DNA of 64,000 nt from Candidatus Nitrosocosmicus sp. (GCA_031177355.1 JAPSGR010000006.1:1-64000), one strand, 5' to 3'; shown: positions 1 through 8,950, counted from the stretch's first letter. Made by a program: numbers and translations. The notes: generated by a model from the letters alone, not told the origin.

Positions 1-138
1 TCTGAATTAGTTAAGGTTGGATATGTCACTAAAAGTGTAAATAAAGAAACCCAAACAGAACCGATAGTCTATGGAATCACTACCATAGGAATCAAATGGC
101 TAAATGATATAATAACAAAAAAAATCGCTCTAAAGTAG
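1..138 (+). CDS. C-terminal end of a winged-helix-like protein (partial)
   Basis: The first reading frame is open from base 1 to a TAG at 136-138 and encodes 45 residues ending in IALK; the start lies outside the window. The stretch YGITTIGIKWLNDI resembles the wing and last helix of archaeal winged-helix transcription factors, where a T-x-x-G-x-x-W/x-L pattern is common. The gene converges with the minus-strand gene that ends at 139, with no gap. The regulator assignment is an inference from a short tail. Confidence 0.45.
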   Translation, partial: SELVKVGYVTKSVNKETQTEPIVYGITTIGIKWLNDIITKKIALK

Positions 139-657
139 TCATTTTTCAAATAACGGTTTCTTTTGTATATATCTATAATTCCTTAAAGTTCCTACCCTAG
201 TTAATATTCCTTCTCTAACCATGTCACTTAAGGAATGTGATACAGCCGTTTTATCATAATTGTATCCCATTCTAGCTAGCTCTTGATGGACTTCAATTAA
301 TAATCTCTCATTTTCAAAAAATTTTTCATAAAAAATCTTTTCCATCAAGCTTCTGCAAGTATTTCCATTTTTTGCAAGTTCTTTTAATGATATGCTATTA
401 TTTTTTTTCTGATTGATAATATTTAACGCACTACTATCATTCTCTATTTTCGACTTTAAAAAGTCAATTTCAGATTTGAGTTTTTCAATTTCATTTTTTG
501 TATTTGTACCTGAAAGTGAAGCAATATCTATACCGGTAAGTACATTTTCTACTACATTTTTTACTTTATCTTCTACACAAGTAATTTCAACTTCCCATTC
601 TTTGTATTTCAGCTTAATCTTTGTTTCCAAAGACAATTTTGATACTGCTTCACTCAT
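139..657 (-). CDS. Winged-helix-like protein with central coiled coil
   Basis: A 172-residue protein that I cannot assign to a named family. Residues about 55-85 form a charged, heptad-like segment (KLKSEIDFLKSKIEND) typical of a coiled coil. The last 70 residues (from about 100) contain helices followed by GILTRVGTLRNYRYI, which looks like the recognition helix and wing of a winged-helix domain, so a DNA-binding role is plausible. It is divergent from nurA-herA, and the shared upstream region carries repeated palindromes that could be its binding sites. Start chosen at ATG 657; there is no better upstream start. Real gene likely, function uncertain. Confidence 0.6.
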   Translation of the reverse strand: MSEAVSKLSLETKIKLKYKEWEVEITCVEDKVKNVVENVLTGIDIASLSGTNTKNEIEKLKSEIDFLKSKIENDSSALNIINQKKNNSISLKELAKNGNTCRSLMEKIFYEKFFENERLLIEVHQELARMGYNYDKTAVSHSLSDMVREGILTRVGTLRNYRYIQKKPLFEK

Positions 658-688
658 GTATATCTAATATATTCCTCTACTGCCTGAT

Positions 689-758
689 AAATGTGTTGTT
701 GAACAACATGTGCAACTTGAACAACACATTTATTAATATGATATTGTTGTTGAACAAC
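689..758 (+). promoter_or_regulatory. Palindrome-rich promoter of nurA-herA
   Basis: The 13-mer GTTGTTGAACAAC occurs twice (695-707 and 746-758), and a perfect 12-base inverted repeat flanks the first copy (AAATGTGTTGTT at 689-700, AACAACACATTT at 720-731). A TATA-like stretch, TTTATTAATAT (about 729-739), lies about 25 bases before ATG 759. The second palindrome therefore sits between the TATA box and the start codon, where a bound repressor would block transcription. The repeats are seen directly; the operator role is inferred. Confidence 0.55.
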
Positions 759-1796
759 ATGCACAATCAACTAGATCTTCAAAACCTTGAATCGAACCTA
801 GAATCAATGAAAAATTCAATCATCAATAGTTTTAGCAATTCGTATTTTTGCAAAGATTACAAAGATTTAATTGAAAACAAAAAATTGGTGTTTGTTGATG
901 ATGAAGAGACCATACCTATACAAAATTGGGGTATTCATTCTGAAAAGTATGCTAACCTCAAATTAAATAGTATAAACCCTATAGAAGCAGAAAAATTGGT
1001 ATTTGGAATAGATTCCAGTTGCATCAAGATCGCAGAGGTCGAAGATGGTGGCTTATATGCAGTAAAAGGTTCTATTTGTATATCATTTAAGGGTAAACCA
1101 ACGGCTCATTTAAAAATAGGCCCATTGATGTTTTATCTCAACGAGGAAGTACTTCATAATCTTAAATTTGATCATAACATATTTAAATTAATTCTCTTTA
1201 ACGATGACTACGCAAAAAAATTTCTTCGTGTAAATATAGAAAGGTATATTCAATTTTGGCTTTCTAAACTGGTTTCCTCATCTATTATATTAATTGATGG
1301 TTCATTAAAATCTTCTGTATTTGAGAACCGCATATATAACATCTCTAAAATTATAGAAAATTCGGTATTTAATAGGAATTCAATAGTCGGAATTAGCAAA
1401 AGTTCTAAAATTAAGATATTAAAATATTTGTCCTATCCCCTAAATAGATCAACTCTTCCATCCTATGTCGATATAAACTTAATCATTAAAAGTCTGATTT
1501 CTAAAACATATGGGGAACATATATTAGTAAAATTATCTAGCAATGAATACTCCAATATATTACGAGCCGATGTTGTATCATATGATAATAATTTAAATTA
1601 TACTTTGGGAACGTTACTTTATAATGAATTAATAACTTTTGGATATCCAAGCACTCTGTCCCTTTCACATCATGTTTCAGTTTTTTCAAATACCGAATTG
1701 GCTAGCATCAAGAGTTTTGTTAAAGCAAACTACTCAATTAAAGAAATTACTCATGAGAATGCTAGGGCCTCTGTACTGGGAGTTGCCTGGAGATGA
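759..1796 (+). CDS. nurA: NurA-domain 5'-3' nuclease
   Basis: NurA works with the HerA translocase to resect DNA ends for homologous recombination. The reading frame is open from 621, but ATG 759 is preferred (345 residues): a TATA-like box lies about 25 bases upstream, and the reading upstream of it is low-complexity and overlaps the palindromes. Acidic metal-ligand positions typical of NurA are visible as FGIDSS (D85) and LIDGS (D180); a late histidine pair occurs in LSHHVSVF. The stop overlaps the herA start by four bases (ATGA), so the two are surely cotranscribed. The NurA sequence is divergent, as usual for this family; the herA neighbour raises confidence. Confidence 0.82.
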   Translation: MHNQLDLQNLESNLESMKNSIINSFSNSYFCKDYKDLIENKKLVFVDDEETIPIQNWGIHSEKYANLKLNSINPIEAEKLVFGIDSSCIKIAEVEDGGLYAVKGSICISFKGKPTAHLKIGPLMFYLNEEVLHNLKFDHNIFKLILFNDDYAKKFLRVNIERYIQFWLSKLVSSSIILIDGSLKSSVFENRIYNISKIIENSVFNRNSIVGISKSSKIKILKYLSYPLNRSTLPSYVDINLIIKSLISKTYGEHILVKLSSNEYSNILRADVVSYDNNLNYTLGTLLYNELITFGYPSTLSLSHHVSVFSNTELASIKSFVKANYSIKEITHENARASVLGVAWR

Positions 1797-3250
1797 AAAT
1801 TCTCTCTAAAACAGGAGATGAGATACTTTTACTAGCTGTAACTAATGATTTCGCCAATAAGGGGGATTATTTTGTAATTGAGGATTTTAATAGCAGTAAG
1901 AAATTGCTCGTTCAGTTCTATGACGAAGAATATTTTTCTTCATCGTCTTTAGTTGATGAGATAATAAAGGATGAAGTTATCTCACAGTTTAGCAATGAGA
2001 AGATTTTCGATCCTTTGGAAATAAACAATCTTTCTCAAATAATACGGGATGTTAGGATTTTTAAAACAAAAATAAGAGCGTCTATAGATAATGAAAATCA
2101 TTTATCAACAGATGTAGATTGGGTTCCTTCAAGGGTTAATTCAAAGATAGTTAAAATAGGATTGAGGGAGCTAAACTCTTTGCTAAATAAGAACATGCAT
2201 TATCCAATATCTTTAGGAAAATGTGGATCTGATAATCAAACGTTTGAAATATTCGCTGAAGATCTGGATGGAAAGTTGAATATTATTACAGGCAAAAAAG
2301 AAACAGGCAAATCTCATCTATCAAAAATCTTAATGAAGTCTCTAATACAGTATGGAGCATATGTTATTGTTTTTGATCTAAATAATGAGTATAGTGGTCT
2401 TTCATACAATCTTGATGGGAAAACCTCCTCTATAAGCGATAAGTTGCTTCTGCTAAATCCTGGAATTGAATTAAAATTCAATTTAACATATTTTGGAAAA
2501 CCTGCAATCTCAAATATGTTAAAAAATGCTTTGGATCTACCATCTGCCTCTCTCCGAGAATTTTTTAGGATATGGGATGCGTTGGATAATAAAAAGATAC
2601 TCAGTATTTCTGAATTAGGCAAAGCTTTTGGGACTTGGACTATTAACGAATTAGTTAGGGATGCATTGTTATCGCGATTTCATATTATTAACTCATCCCG
2701 ACTGTTTTCATCCAACGGTACAAACGAAAAGGGATTTCAATTTGAAGAGGTGATAAAAACAAAACCTAGAGGTGCTGCAATGATAATTAATATGAGTAGA
2801 ATTTCTCCAGTAGTTAGACGAATGATCGTTGAATTAGTGATGAATAAATTAATTGAATTATTAGAAAGAGCATTAATACCTCCCGTTTTTATATTCGCTG
2901 AGGAGGCTCAACTCTATATTCGAGATACATATTGGGAAGATCTAATAACCAGAATGCGGCATTTTGGAATTTATTCAACTTTTATAACAAATCAACCTGA
3001 TGCTATTAATGATACTATATACAGACAGGTCGATAATATTTTTTTATTTAACTTTACGAACGATGCCGACCTAGAAAAAATCTCTAAAGTTTCCCTACTT
3101 GACAGTGCTACTATCAAATCCCTTGTTAAAACTTTGTCTCATCGAAATTGTTTGGCAATCGGCAAGGCCGTTTCCAATTTGCCAATGGTAGTTAAAGTTA
3201 ATCCATCGGATATGTTAACTTTGGGAGAAACAAAAAAATTTTTCAAATGA
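1793..3250 (+). CDS. herA: HerA-family hexameric DNA translocase ATPase
   Basis: A 485-residue FtsK/HerA-type ATPase that would pump DNA into the NurA nuclease ring. After an N-terminal barrel-like region (1-130) comes the Walker A motif GKKETGKS (167-174), then a strand ending VIVFDLNNEY, and Walker B FIFAEEAQ with the acidic pair E370/E371. A conserved RHFGIYSTFITNQP segment follows Walker B, where HerA proteins carry the sensor and arginine-finger region. Start ATG 1793 overlaps the nurA stop. The tail overlaps the convergent rtcA gene by eight bases. No mre11 or rad50 lies beside it in this window. Confidence 0.9.
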   Translation: MKILSKTGDEILLLAVTNDFANKGDYFVIEDFNSSKKLLVQFYDEEYFSSSSLVDEIIKDEVISQFSNEKIFDPLEINNLSQIIRDVRIFKTKIRASIDNENHLSTDVDWVPSRVNSKIVKIGLRELNSLLNKNMHYPISLGKCGSDNQTFEIFAEDLDGKLNIITGKKETGKSHLSKILMKSLIQYGAYVIVFDLNNEYSGLSYNLDGKTSSISDKLLLLNPGIELKFNLTYFGKPAISNMLKNALDLPSASLREFFRIWDALDNKKILSISELGKAFGTWTINELVRDALLSRFHIINSSRLFSSNGTNEKGFQFEEVIKTKPRGAAMIINMSRISPVVRRMIVELVMNKLIELLERALIPPVFIFAEEAQLYIRDTYWEDLITRMRHFGIYSTFITNQPDAINDTIYRQVDNIFLFNFTNDADLEKISKVSLLDSATIKSLVKTLSHRNCLAIGKAVSNLPMVVKVNPSDMLTLGETKKFFK

Positions 3251-4298
3251 CCGAACTTCCTATTATCGATACTATAAAACCACCATCTACATTCTTTTCT
3301 ATACTATACTCTATACCATTTATCTGTTTTATTAACTCTAGATTTGTTGATAAATGATTTGTAATTTTCGAGATCTTAAATCTGGACCTTCCTTTGACAA
3401 GGCTCAACGGCAGAATTATCATATCCGCCAAGTGTTGATCGATACATGCTTGAGCTTCATAATCAGCTATAAATTTGATTGCTGCGTTATATCCAATTGT
3501 CTCTGCTCTTATACCTTTTTCACCTATAGAATCCGCTCCTAGATAAATACCCGATTCTGAAGTACTATAAACTAGTATCGAAGATCCCGGGCTTTCTGCA
3601 TTTTCTATTGCAGATGTGTGCTTCATAGTTTTTATTCCTTTCTTTTCCAGAGTTGTAATTGCATATTCAATCTGCCTATCTGGTACATGCCTTGGCAATT
3701 TCCCTGCAATGCTTAAAATATTTGGCTGGGTTTCTTTAAAATTACAAAGCTCAATAGTATGAAGATCCAATATTTTTTTTATTTCGACATCAACAATACC
3801 ATGGCCTTTGGGATAAAAACCTCTTTTTATAACATTTAGATTAAATGGGATTCCAATCCTGGATAATATGTCTCTTTGTACAAATTTAGTGTAATCAATT
3901 GTTGGGCTATATCTTACATCCGTTCCTCCTTGAATTCTTAATACCAAATTCTTTCGGAAAATAGCAATAATTGGAATTAATGTTTGCAATAACAGTGGTA
4001 TACTCCCTGCAGTTCCAATATCAAAGAACACTTTGTCTTTATCAGAATTAATTTCTAAATTTTTGTGAGCTTTAAACTTAATCCAATCTGCTCCCACTAC
4101 TACGTTTTCGGTTCTTATATCAAAAATTTTAGAAAGTAGTTGAATAATCGAAACATGCTGTTGCTTTAATCCGGGATCTTTTCTATTTGATCGTATGTTA
4201 ATTACCTTGACTGGCTTACCAATTAAGGTCGCGATTGTTATGGCACTACGAAGTATTTGTCCACCGCCCTCGCCCATTGATCCATCGACTAGTATCAC
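3243..4298 (-). CDS. rtcA: RNA 3'-terminal phosphate cyclase
   Basis: Converts a 3'-phosphate end of RNA to a 2',3'-cyclic phosphate using ATP through a covalent enzyme-AMP. The N-terminus DGSMGEGGGQILRSA is the family signature, and DQHLADM near residue 310 carries the histidine that is adenylylated in characterised RtcA enzymes. The length of 351 residues is typical. The protein is complete and starts with ATG at 4298. It is convergent with herA. Archease, the activator of the RNA ligase RtcB, is encoded elsewhere in the window at 55829, but rtcB itself is not seen here. Confidence 0.94.
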   Translation of the reverse strand: MILVDGSMGEGGGQILRSAITIATLIGKPVKVINIRSNRKDPGLKQQHVSIIQLLSKIFDIRTENVVVGADWIKFKAHKNLEINSDKDKVFFDIGTAGSIPLLLQTLIPIIAIFRKNLVLRIQGGTDVRYSPTIDYTKFVQRDILSRIGIPFNLNVIKRGFYPKGHGIVDVEIKKILDLHTIELCNFKETQPNILSIAGKLPRHVPDRQIEYAITTLEKKGIKTMKHTSAIENAESPGSSILVYSTSESGIYLGADSIGEKGIRAETIGYNAAIKFIADYEAQACIDQHLADMIILPLSLVKGRSRFKISKITNHLSTNLELIKQINGIEYSIEKNVDGGFIVSIIGSSVI

Positions 4299-4356
4299 TA
4301 TATTTACATACCCTATAGTTTTAAATTGGCAAATTAGGTTTTCGCAACTTAATATG

Positions 4357-4878
4357 TCATTTTGTCAAATTATATAATCTCTTGATTCTTTCTATGCCTC
4401 GAAACTCTTCTATTAATTTAATAGTGGACGTAGGCACAAGCTCCTGCCAATTATTGTCATTCGCCATCCTATTTCTCACCTCTGTTGCAGACATTCTATC
4501 TCTATTGATCATAATAGGGTTAACAATTTCCTTTCCTCTTTGTTCAAATAACATACTCGTAAATGGATCATTTGTAAATACAGCTTTATAGCGAGGTACT
4601 AATAGATCTAAGTTATGACTCCATAATGCATGAGTTCCTATATCAGGAACAGGGATTAAGATTATTTTATCTAGGTTTTCCTTTATCTCGCTTAATAGAG
4701 CATTTCTGATTATTTCAATTCTTTCCCCAGCAGTAAAAGGATTTCTTAATTCAAAACTCTTGTCCGAACTACCTATCGCCACTATTAGTTCATCAACTTC
4801 TTTTGAACACCATAGGAGCGAGTGTAAATGCCCTCTATGCAAAGGTTGGAATCTGCCAATATATAATCCTCTTTCCAC
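4357..4878 (-). CDS. nadM: Nicotinamide-nucleotide adenylyltransferase (archaeal NadM type)
   Basis: Makes NAD+ from NMN and ATP. The start MERGLYIGRFQPLHRGH holds the nucleotidyltransferase HxGH motif in the form GRFQPLHRGH (residues 8-17), and SATEVRNRM near residue 130 is the second substrate-binding motif (SxTxxR). The 173-residue length fits archaeal enzymes. It lies 58 bases upstream of rtcA on the same strand, so they may be cotranscribed. A small inverted repeat lies about 40 bases upstream of the start. Confidence 0.93.
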   Translation of the reverse strand: MERGLYIGRFQPLHRGHLHSLLWCSKEVDELIVAIGSSDKSFELRNPFTAGERIEIIRNALLSEIKENLDKIILIPVPDIGTHALWSHNLDLLVPRYKAVFTNDPFTSMLFEQRGKEIVNPIMINRDRMSATEVRNRMANDNNWQELVPTSTIKLIEEFRGIERIKRLYNLTK

Positions 4879-4913
4879 TGTTCTTGTAATATCCCTTTTG
4901 ATTAAAAATATAT

Positions 4914-4925
4914 CTGGCGTGCCAG
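4914..4925. repeat. Short inverted repeat upstream of nadM
   Basis: CTGGC-GT-GCCAG forms a perfect five-base-arm palindrome 36-47 bases before the nadM start. It is GC-rich in a very AT-rich gap, so it may be an operator or a remnant hairpin. Function is not shown by the sequence. Confidence 0.35.
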
Positions 4926-4988
4926 CAATTAGGTGACTTGTGGTCTCAATAAGGTTATTATATATTATTTGCTAAAAATGTTCTAGTT

Positions 4989-5366
4989 TTGTCTTATAGC
5001 AAGTTTGGGAGGGAAGCTGAATATGTGACGGGGTTATATCTTTCAAATAATGGTTGGCTAGTTTTTTTTTCGAAAGGTAGTAGAGGACCTGCTGATATAG
5101 TGGCAAAACAAGACAGTAAAATTTTGCTGATACAAGTAAAATCTAGCACTAGGATACCACGGATTCGTGGACGTGAAATACAAAACCTTCTTCGAATGTC
5201 CAGTAAAGTTAGTAACAGTTATCCCATATTGTCACTAGTGCATCAAAATTTAAATTGCAATATAAACACAAATACTGTTTTATTAGGACACTATTTGCTT
5301 AATTTCTTCTTATTGCCAGAATGGGTAAGCGTGGATCCTATAAAACAAAAAACTTTAATTCTTTGA
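4989..5366 (+). CDS. Holliday-junction-resolvase-like / PD-(D/E)XK nuclease
   Basis: A 125-residue protein with the core of the restriction-endonuclease fold: an N-terminal helix with KFGREAEYV, then GPADIVAKQDSKILLIQVKSS, which aligns with the D...E-x-K active site of archaeal Hjc and related resolvases. The usual glutamate before V-K is a glutamine here (QVK), a substitution also found in some active members of the superfamily. The start is a TTG at 4989; no ATG fits. The C-terminal 45 residues show no motif I know. Substrate is uncertain; a DNA-junction or DNA-repair nuclease is the best guess. Confidence 0.65.
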   Translation: MSYSKFGREAEYVTGLYLSNNGWLVFFSKGSRGPADIVAKQDSKILLIQVKSSTRIPRIRGREIQNLLRMSSKVSNSYPILSLVHQNLNCNINTNTVLLGHYLLNFFLLPEWVSVDPIKQKTLIL

Positions 5367-5405
5367 TACTCTATGCTCCTTGGTTAGAGTGGCATTAAAA
5401 AGCCT

Positions 5406-5969
5406 TTATTTTTCTTTATAGTTTTTCCAAAACTCTTTTATCATTTTTTCATTCATCTTAATAGATGTTATCGCCATTTCTTTCCAAAATTCTATCACAG
5501 TTAAAATATAATTTTGCCAAGGATTTTCTGACTGATATGTCTTTTGCATTTCTTTCAAATTTTCATTCATTTGTAAATTATTTTTGAGATCATTCTTTCG
5601 TTCAGTTTCATCTTTAGTCTCTGCCTTACCATTAAAATTTGTTATATGATTGGAGACTATTTTTTTGATTTCGTCAGTACTTATCTGATTATCGGTTCCA
5701 CAAATTATTATTTCTGAATCAGTTGGTAAATTGATCAACTTCATTTTATCATATTCAAAGACGACTGACTCTAAACTTCCCAAATCTGTAAATCTTTTTC
5801 CTGTATCTAATAAATGAGGCGTTTGAACCATACTTAACTTTACGTCGTTTTCATCAATCTTGTTATCCTGGCTAATACTAATATCTTGACTGCCATTTTT
5901 TAATATCCCCACAAATTTTATTCTTGGTTCACGGGCTAAGATGTCCTTCGATATCTGATTTACGCTCAT
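5406..5969 (-). CDS. Thaumarchaeal conserved protein, DUF6659-like
   Basis: A 187-residue protein starting with ILAREPRIKFVGILKNGSQDIS. This opening (helix, then RIRFVGI-like strand, then a polar loop) is shared with the protein at 33691 in this window (RRIRFVGVADKHG) and matches a small-molecule-sensor-like family abundant in Thaumarchaeota. The middle (about 90-115) has a strand SEIIICGTD. The final 70 residues are charged and helical. No catalytic motif is visible. The gene stands alone on the minus strand. Function unknown. Confidence 0.6.
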   Translation of the reverse strand: MSVNQISKDILAREPRIKFVGILKNGSQDISISQDNKIDENDVKLSMVQTPHLLDTGKRFTDLGSLESVVFEYDKMKLINLPTDSEIIICGTDNQISTDEIKKIVSNHITNFNGKAETKDETERKNDLKNNLQMNENLKEMQKTYQSENPWQNYILTVIEFWKEMAITSIKMNEKMIKEFWKNYKEK

Positions 5970-6052
5970 TACTTTACTTTTTTACAACTAGGAGTATATT
6001 TAGATTCTTTTTAATTACAATTATTGTCATTATCCATTAAAATTTTGCCAAT

Positions 6053-6316
6053 TCACAATGATTCATCAATTTTTCTTGCTAAAGTTATATCTTTACTACT
6101 AATTCCATTAATATCATGTGTTGTCAACTCAATTTCTACGATATTATAGGTTATTTTAATATCCGGATGATGATTCATCTTTTCGGCTATCAAAGCTATT
6201 TTTGTAATAAAACTAAATGCATCAACAAAATCTTTAAATTTAAAGTTTTTTTCTAACTTCTTATCTAACTTTCTCCAATCCCTCAAATTCTTAATTTCTT
6301 TGTCTAAATCTTCCAT
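6053..6316 (-). CDS. Pterin-4a-carbinolamine dehydratase-like protein
   Basis: An 87-residue protein, about the size of the PCD/DCoH family. The signature is clear: W-R-K near residue 14, then FKFKDFVDAFSFITKIALIAEKMNHHPDI, where the HHP triplet carries the catalytic histidines, followed by ELTTHDINGISSKDI with the third conserved histidine. In organisms with aromatic amino-acid hydroxylases it recycles biopterin; in archaea the pterin partner is often unknown, and a folate/pterin repair role is possible. A folP-like gene lies elsewhere at 34325. Confidence 0.9.
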   Translation of the reverse strand: MEDLDKEIKNLRDWRKLDKKLEKNFKFKDFVDAFSFITKIALIAEKMNHHPDIKITYNIVEIELTTHDINGISSKDITLARKIDESL

Positions 6317-6570
6317 GGTTTTTTATTTATCCAAAAATTATTAAACATTATCGATTAATATTTGTCAGATTATTCATACTATCAAAATCCGACCATTAGT
6401 TTTCCTAGACAAATCGAAATTACTGATGTAGATTTATACACAAATTGCTACCATCGTAAAGTTGTGAATTGTATATCTATAATATGATATTCTGCGTAAC
6501 AATTCCTAAATAATAATTCTCTCTTGCTACAATAATTTAATAATACCTATTTTCTTAGACTTGTGTATTC

Positions 6571-7422
6571 ATGGTGAAGGTTTCAATAGTTCAAATGAAG
6601 TCTTCTCTAGACAAAGAGGAAAATTTACTTTACTCTTTAGACCAAATTAAAGAGTCGGCTAAAAATTCTGCTAAGATAATTTGCTTTCCAGAATTTCAAA
6701 TGTCTTTTTCTCCATCCACTCAAAGTAATGAAGAGTTATATTCGATATCTGAACCCCTAGAGGGTAATTTTGTTTCACAATTAAAAAAGAGTGCTAGAGA
6801 AAATAATATTTTTGTTGTGAGTTCTATTTACGAACGTGCAAATTCAAAATTGATAAATAACAGACAAAACCAAAAGAAAATTCTTGACAGAAACTTATAC
6901 CGAGTATATGATACTGTGGTTTTGATAAATAATCAGGGACAATTGATTTCGAAATATAGAAAGTTACATCTCTATGATGCACTAGGCTTTAAGGAATCTA
7001 AAAAGCTATTGGCTGGGAGTAAATTATTTACACCCGTCTCCTCTCCTTTGGGAAAAATTGGAACTTTGGTTTGCTATGATTTACGTTTTCCAGAATTATC
7101 TAGAATACTTACTCTTAAGGGTTCTGTTTCTCTCATAGCTCCATCAGGATGGGTTCAGGGAACAATGAAAGAAGATCATTGGTTGATAATGTGCAAAGCA
7201 AGAGCAATAGAAAATGGAGTATATTTAATAGCACCAAATCAGATTGGTAATATTTTTTGTGGTAGAAGTTTAGTTGTTGACCCATTTGGAGTAGTGGTTT
7301 TAGATATGGGTAATAAGGAAGGATTTGATATTGTTGACTTGGACCTTGACCGAATTGATGTAATTAGAAAAAGCCTTCCTTTGCTTAAGAATAGGCGTCA
7401 TGACTTGTACAAAATTGTCTGA
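6571..7422 (+). CDS. Carbon-nitrogen hydrolase (nitrilase superfamily, Nit/omega-amidase-like)
   Basis: A 283-residue amidohydrolase. The catalytic triad of the superfamily can be placed as E41 (CFPEFQ), K131 (KYRKLHLYD) and C168 (LVCYDLRFPE). The YDLRFPE context is typical of the Nit1/Nit2 branch, which includes deaminated-glutathione amidase and omega-amidase. The start ATG at 6571 directly precedes the first strand (VKVSIVQMK). The insertion at about 92-110 is rich in Asn, Gln and Lys. The natural substrate cannot be told from the sequence. It is a single gene with long gaps on both sides. Confidence 0.88.
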   Translation: MVKVSIVQMKSSLDKEENLLYSLDQIKESAKNSAKIICFPEFQMSFSPSTQSNEELYSISEPLEGNFVSQLKKSARENNIFVVSSIYERANSKLINNRQNQKKILDRNLYRVYDTVVLINNQGQLISKYRKLHLYDALGFKESKKLLAGSKLFTPVSSPLGKIGTLVCYDLRFPELSRILTLKGSVSLIAPSGWVQGTMKEDHWLIMCKARAIENGVYLIAPNQIGNIFCGRSLVVDPFGVVVLDMGNKEGFDIVDLDLDRIDVIRKSLPLLKNRRHDLYKIV

Positions 7423-7768
7423 ATTGATCGCATTTGAGTGACATAAAAAAGAAGATAATGTATATCGTTACCTGTCTTAAGTTTAGATATCTTTTTCGCC
7501 TCAGTTTACTGTTGCTATTTAATGAAACAAATTTGGGATCCTATATAGATAGTAGCATTACTTAAATATAAGTAACTATTGTTTACCTTCTATCTAGGTC
7601 TAATATTTGATTTAATTCGAAATACCTAGAATATCAATTGCGGAAACGCACACACATATTTTATTATGCTAAACCGTTGTCTGTGATGCTAACTCTTTAT
7701 TGATATATAGTATTCTCAATTGAAGGGTAGTAATAATTAAATCTGTTGACATATCTTGTATATGCTAT
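7423..7768. other. Intergenic region with a small palindrome
   Basis: 346 bases without a supported gene. A perfect seven-base-arm inverted repeat, TTACTTA/TAAGTAA, lies at 7558-7575. An AT-rich stretch around 7733-7743 (TAATAATTAAAT) is 26-36 bases before the thiolase ATG and fits a TATA element for a leaderless transcript. I see no RNA gene. Confidence 0.4.
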
Positions 7769-8929
7769 ATGGGTGAAAAAGTCTATGTACTTGGCGCTGG
7801 AAGTACAAAGTATGGCAAACTAAATGAGAGTGTTATTGAAATAGCTCTGAATGCTTCAAAAGATGCCATTGATTCAGCAGGCATAACTCCAAAAGATGTG
7901 AAAGCAGGATATATTTCAAATGTTTTTGGTGTAGCTGATAAACAGGTACATATGGCTCCAGTAATTATGAGTAACCTGGGAATTCCTGAAGTACCTGGGT
8001 TGACTATCGAATCTGCTTGTGGCTCTGGATCTGTAATGTTTAGAGAAGCATTTGCAAATGTATCTGCTGGGTTTTATGATTGTGTTTTGGCACTGGGTGT
8101 TGAAAAAGTAACTCATACTAGTACAGTCGAAAGTACAACTCTCTTTTCTTATTGTTCGGATTTTTTTTATGAAGGTGGTAATGGAGCATCTTTTCCTGGT
8201 CTTTTCGGTTCTATGGCTAGAGCTTACCTTGCAGCCTATAAGGCTACAGAGGAAGACTTAGCAAGAGTTGCTGTTAAGAATCATGAAAATGGATTATTGA
8301 ATCCAAAAGCACATGTTAGGAAAAAGATTACAGTAGAAGATGTATTAAAATCTCCAGTTGTTGCATCACCTTTAAAATTGTATGATTGTTGCCCCTTCTC
8401 CGATGGTGCTTCGGCTGTAATATTGTGTAATGAAGAATTTGCAAAAAAGAGTGGGAATCCTTATATCGAAATTGTTGGCTCAGGAAGGGGTGCATCTCCT
8501 GCTTCTGTGCAATCTAGAAAAGATATAACTACAATTCCAAGTACAGTCGATGCATCTCGACAAGCCTATAAAATGGCTAATTTATCTCCTAAAGATATCG
8601 ATTTTGTTGAAGTTCACGATTGTTTTACTATAGCCGAATTAATAGATATAGAGGATCTAGGTTTTTTTCCAAAGGGAACTGCTGCTCAGGCAGTTAGAGA
8701 AGGACGCACTATGCTAAACAGCGATATCTCAGTTAATCCATCTGGAGGATTAAAATCCAAAGGTCATCCTATAGGGGCAACCGGAGTTGGTCAGGTTGTA
8801 GAAGTGTTTGAACAATTTACAAATAAGGCTGGAGATCGAACGGTTAAAGATGCCGAGATAGCTATGACCCATAACTTTGGTGCAACCGGAGCTAGCGCTG
8901 CAGTACATATTTTCAAAAAAATTAAGTAA
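7769..8929 (+). CDS. SCP2-type thiolase (acetyl-CoA acetyltransferase family)
   Basis: A 386-residue thiolase. The nucleophilic cysteine is in ESACGSGS (C84), followed by the family's VEVHDCFTIAELI block with its histidine, GGLKSKGHPIGATG and THNFGATGA near the C-terminus. The HDCF motif places it in the SCP2/archaeal branch that works together with a DUF35 protein, which follows 21 bases downstream. Possible roles are acetoacetyl-CoA formation for mevalonate and archaeal lipids, or cleavage of acetoacetyl-CoA in the 3-hydroxypropionate/4-hydroxybutyrate cycle. HMG-CoA synthase, the usual third partner, is not adjacent here. Confidence 0.92.
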   Translation: MGEKVYVLGAGSTKYGKLNESVIEIALNASKDAIDSAGITPKDVKAGYISNVFGVADKQVHMAPVIMSNLGIPEVPGLTIESACGSGSVMFREAFANVSAGFYDCVLALGVEKVTHTSTVESTTLFSYCSDFFYEGGNGASFPGLFGSMARAYLAAYKATEEDLARVAVKNHENGLLNPKAHVRKKITVEDVLKSPVVASPLKLYDCCPFSDGASAVILCNEEFAKKSGNPYIEIVGSGRGASPASVQSRKDITTIPSTVDASRQAYKMANLSPKDIDFVEVHDCFTIAELIDIEDLGFFPKGTAAQAVREGRTMLNSDISVNPSGGLKSKGHPIGATGVGQVVEVFEQFTNKAGDRTVKDAEIAMTHNFGATGASAAVHIFKKIK

Positions 8930-8950
8930 TGAGTGAGTGTGATACTCTGA

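Noticed and set aside
621..758. Upstream extension of the nurA frame to 621
   Set aside because: The extension is low in complexity, overlaps the divergent gene and the palindromes, and starts before the TATA-like box.
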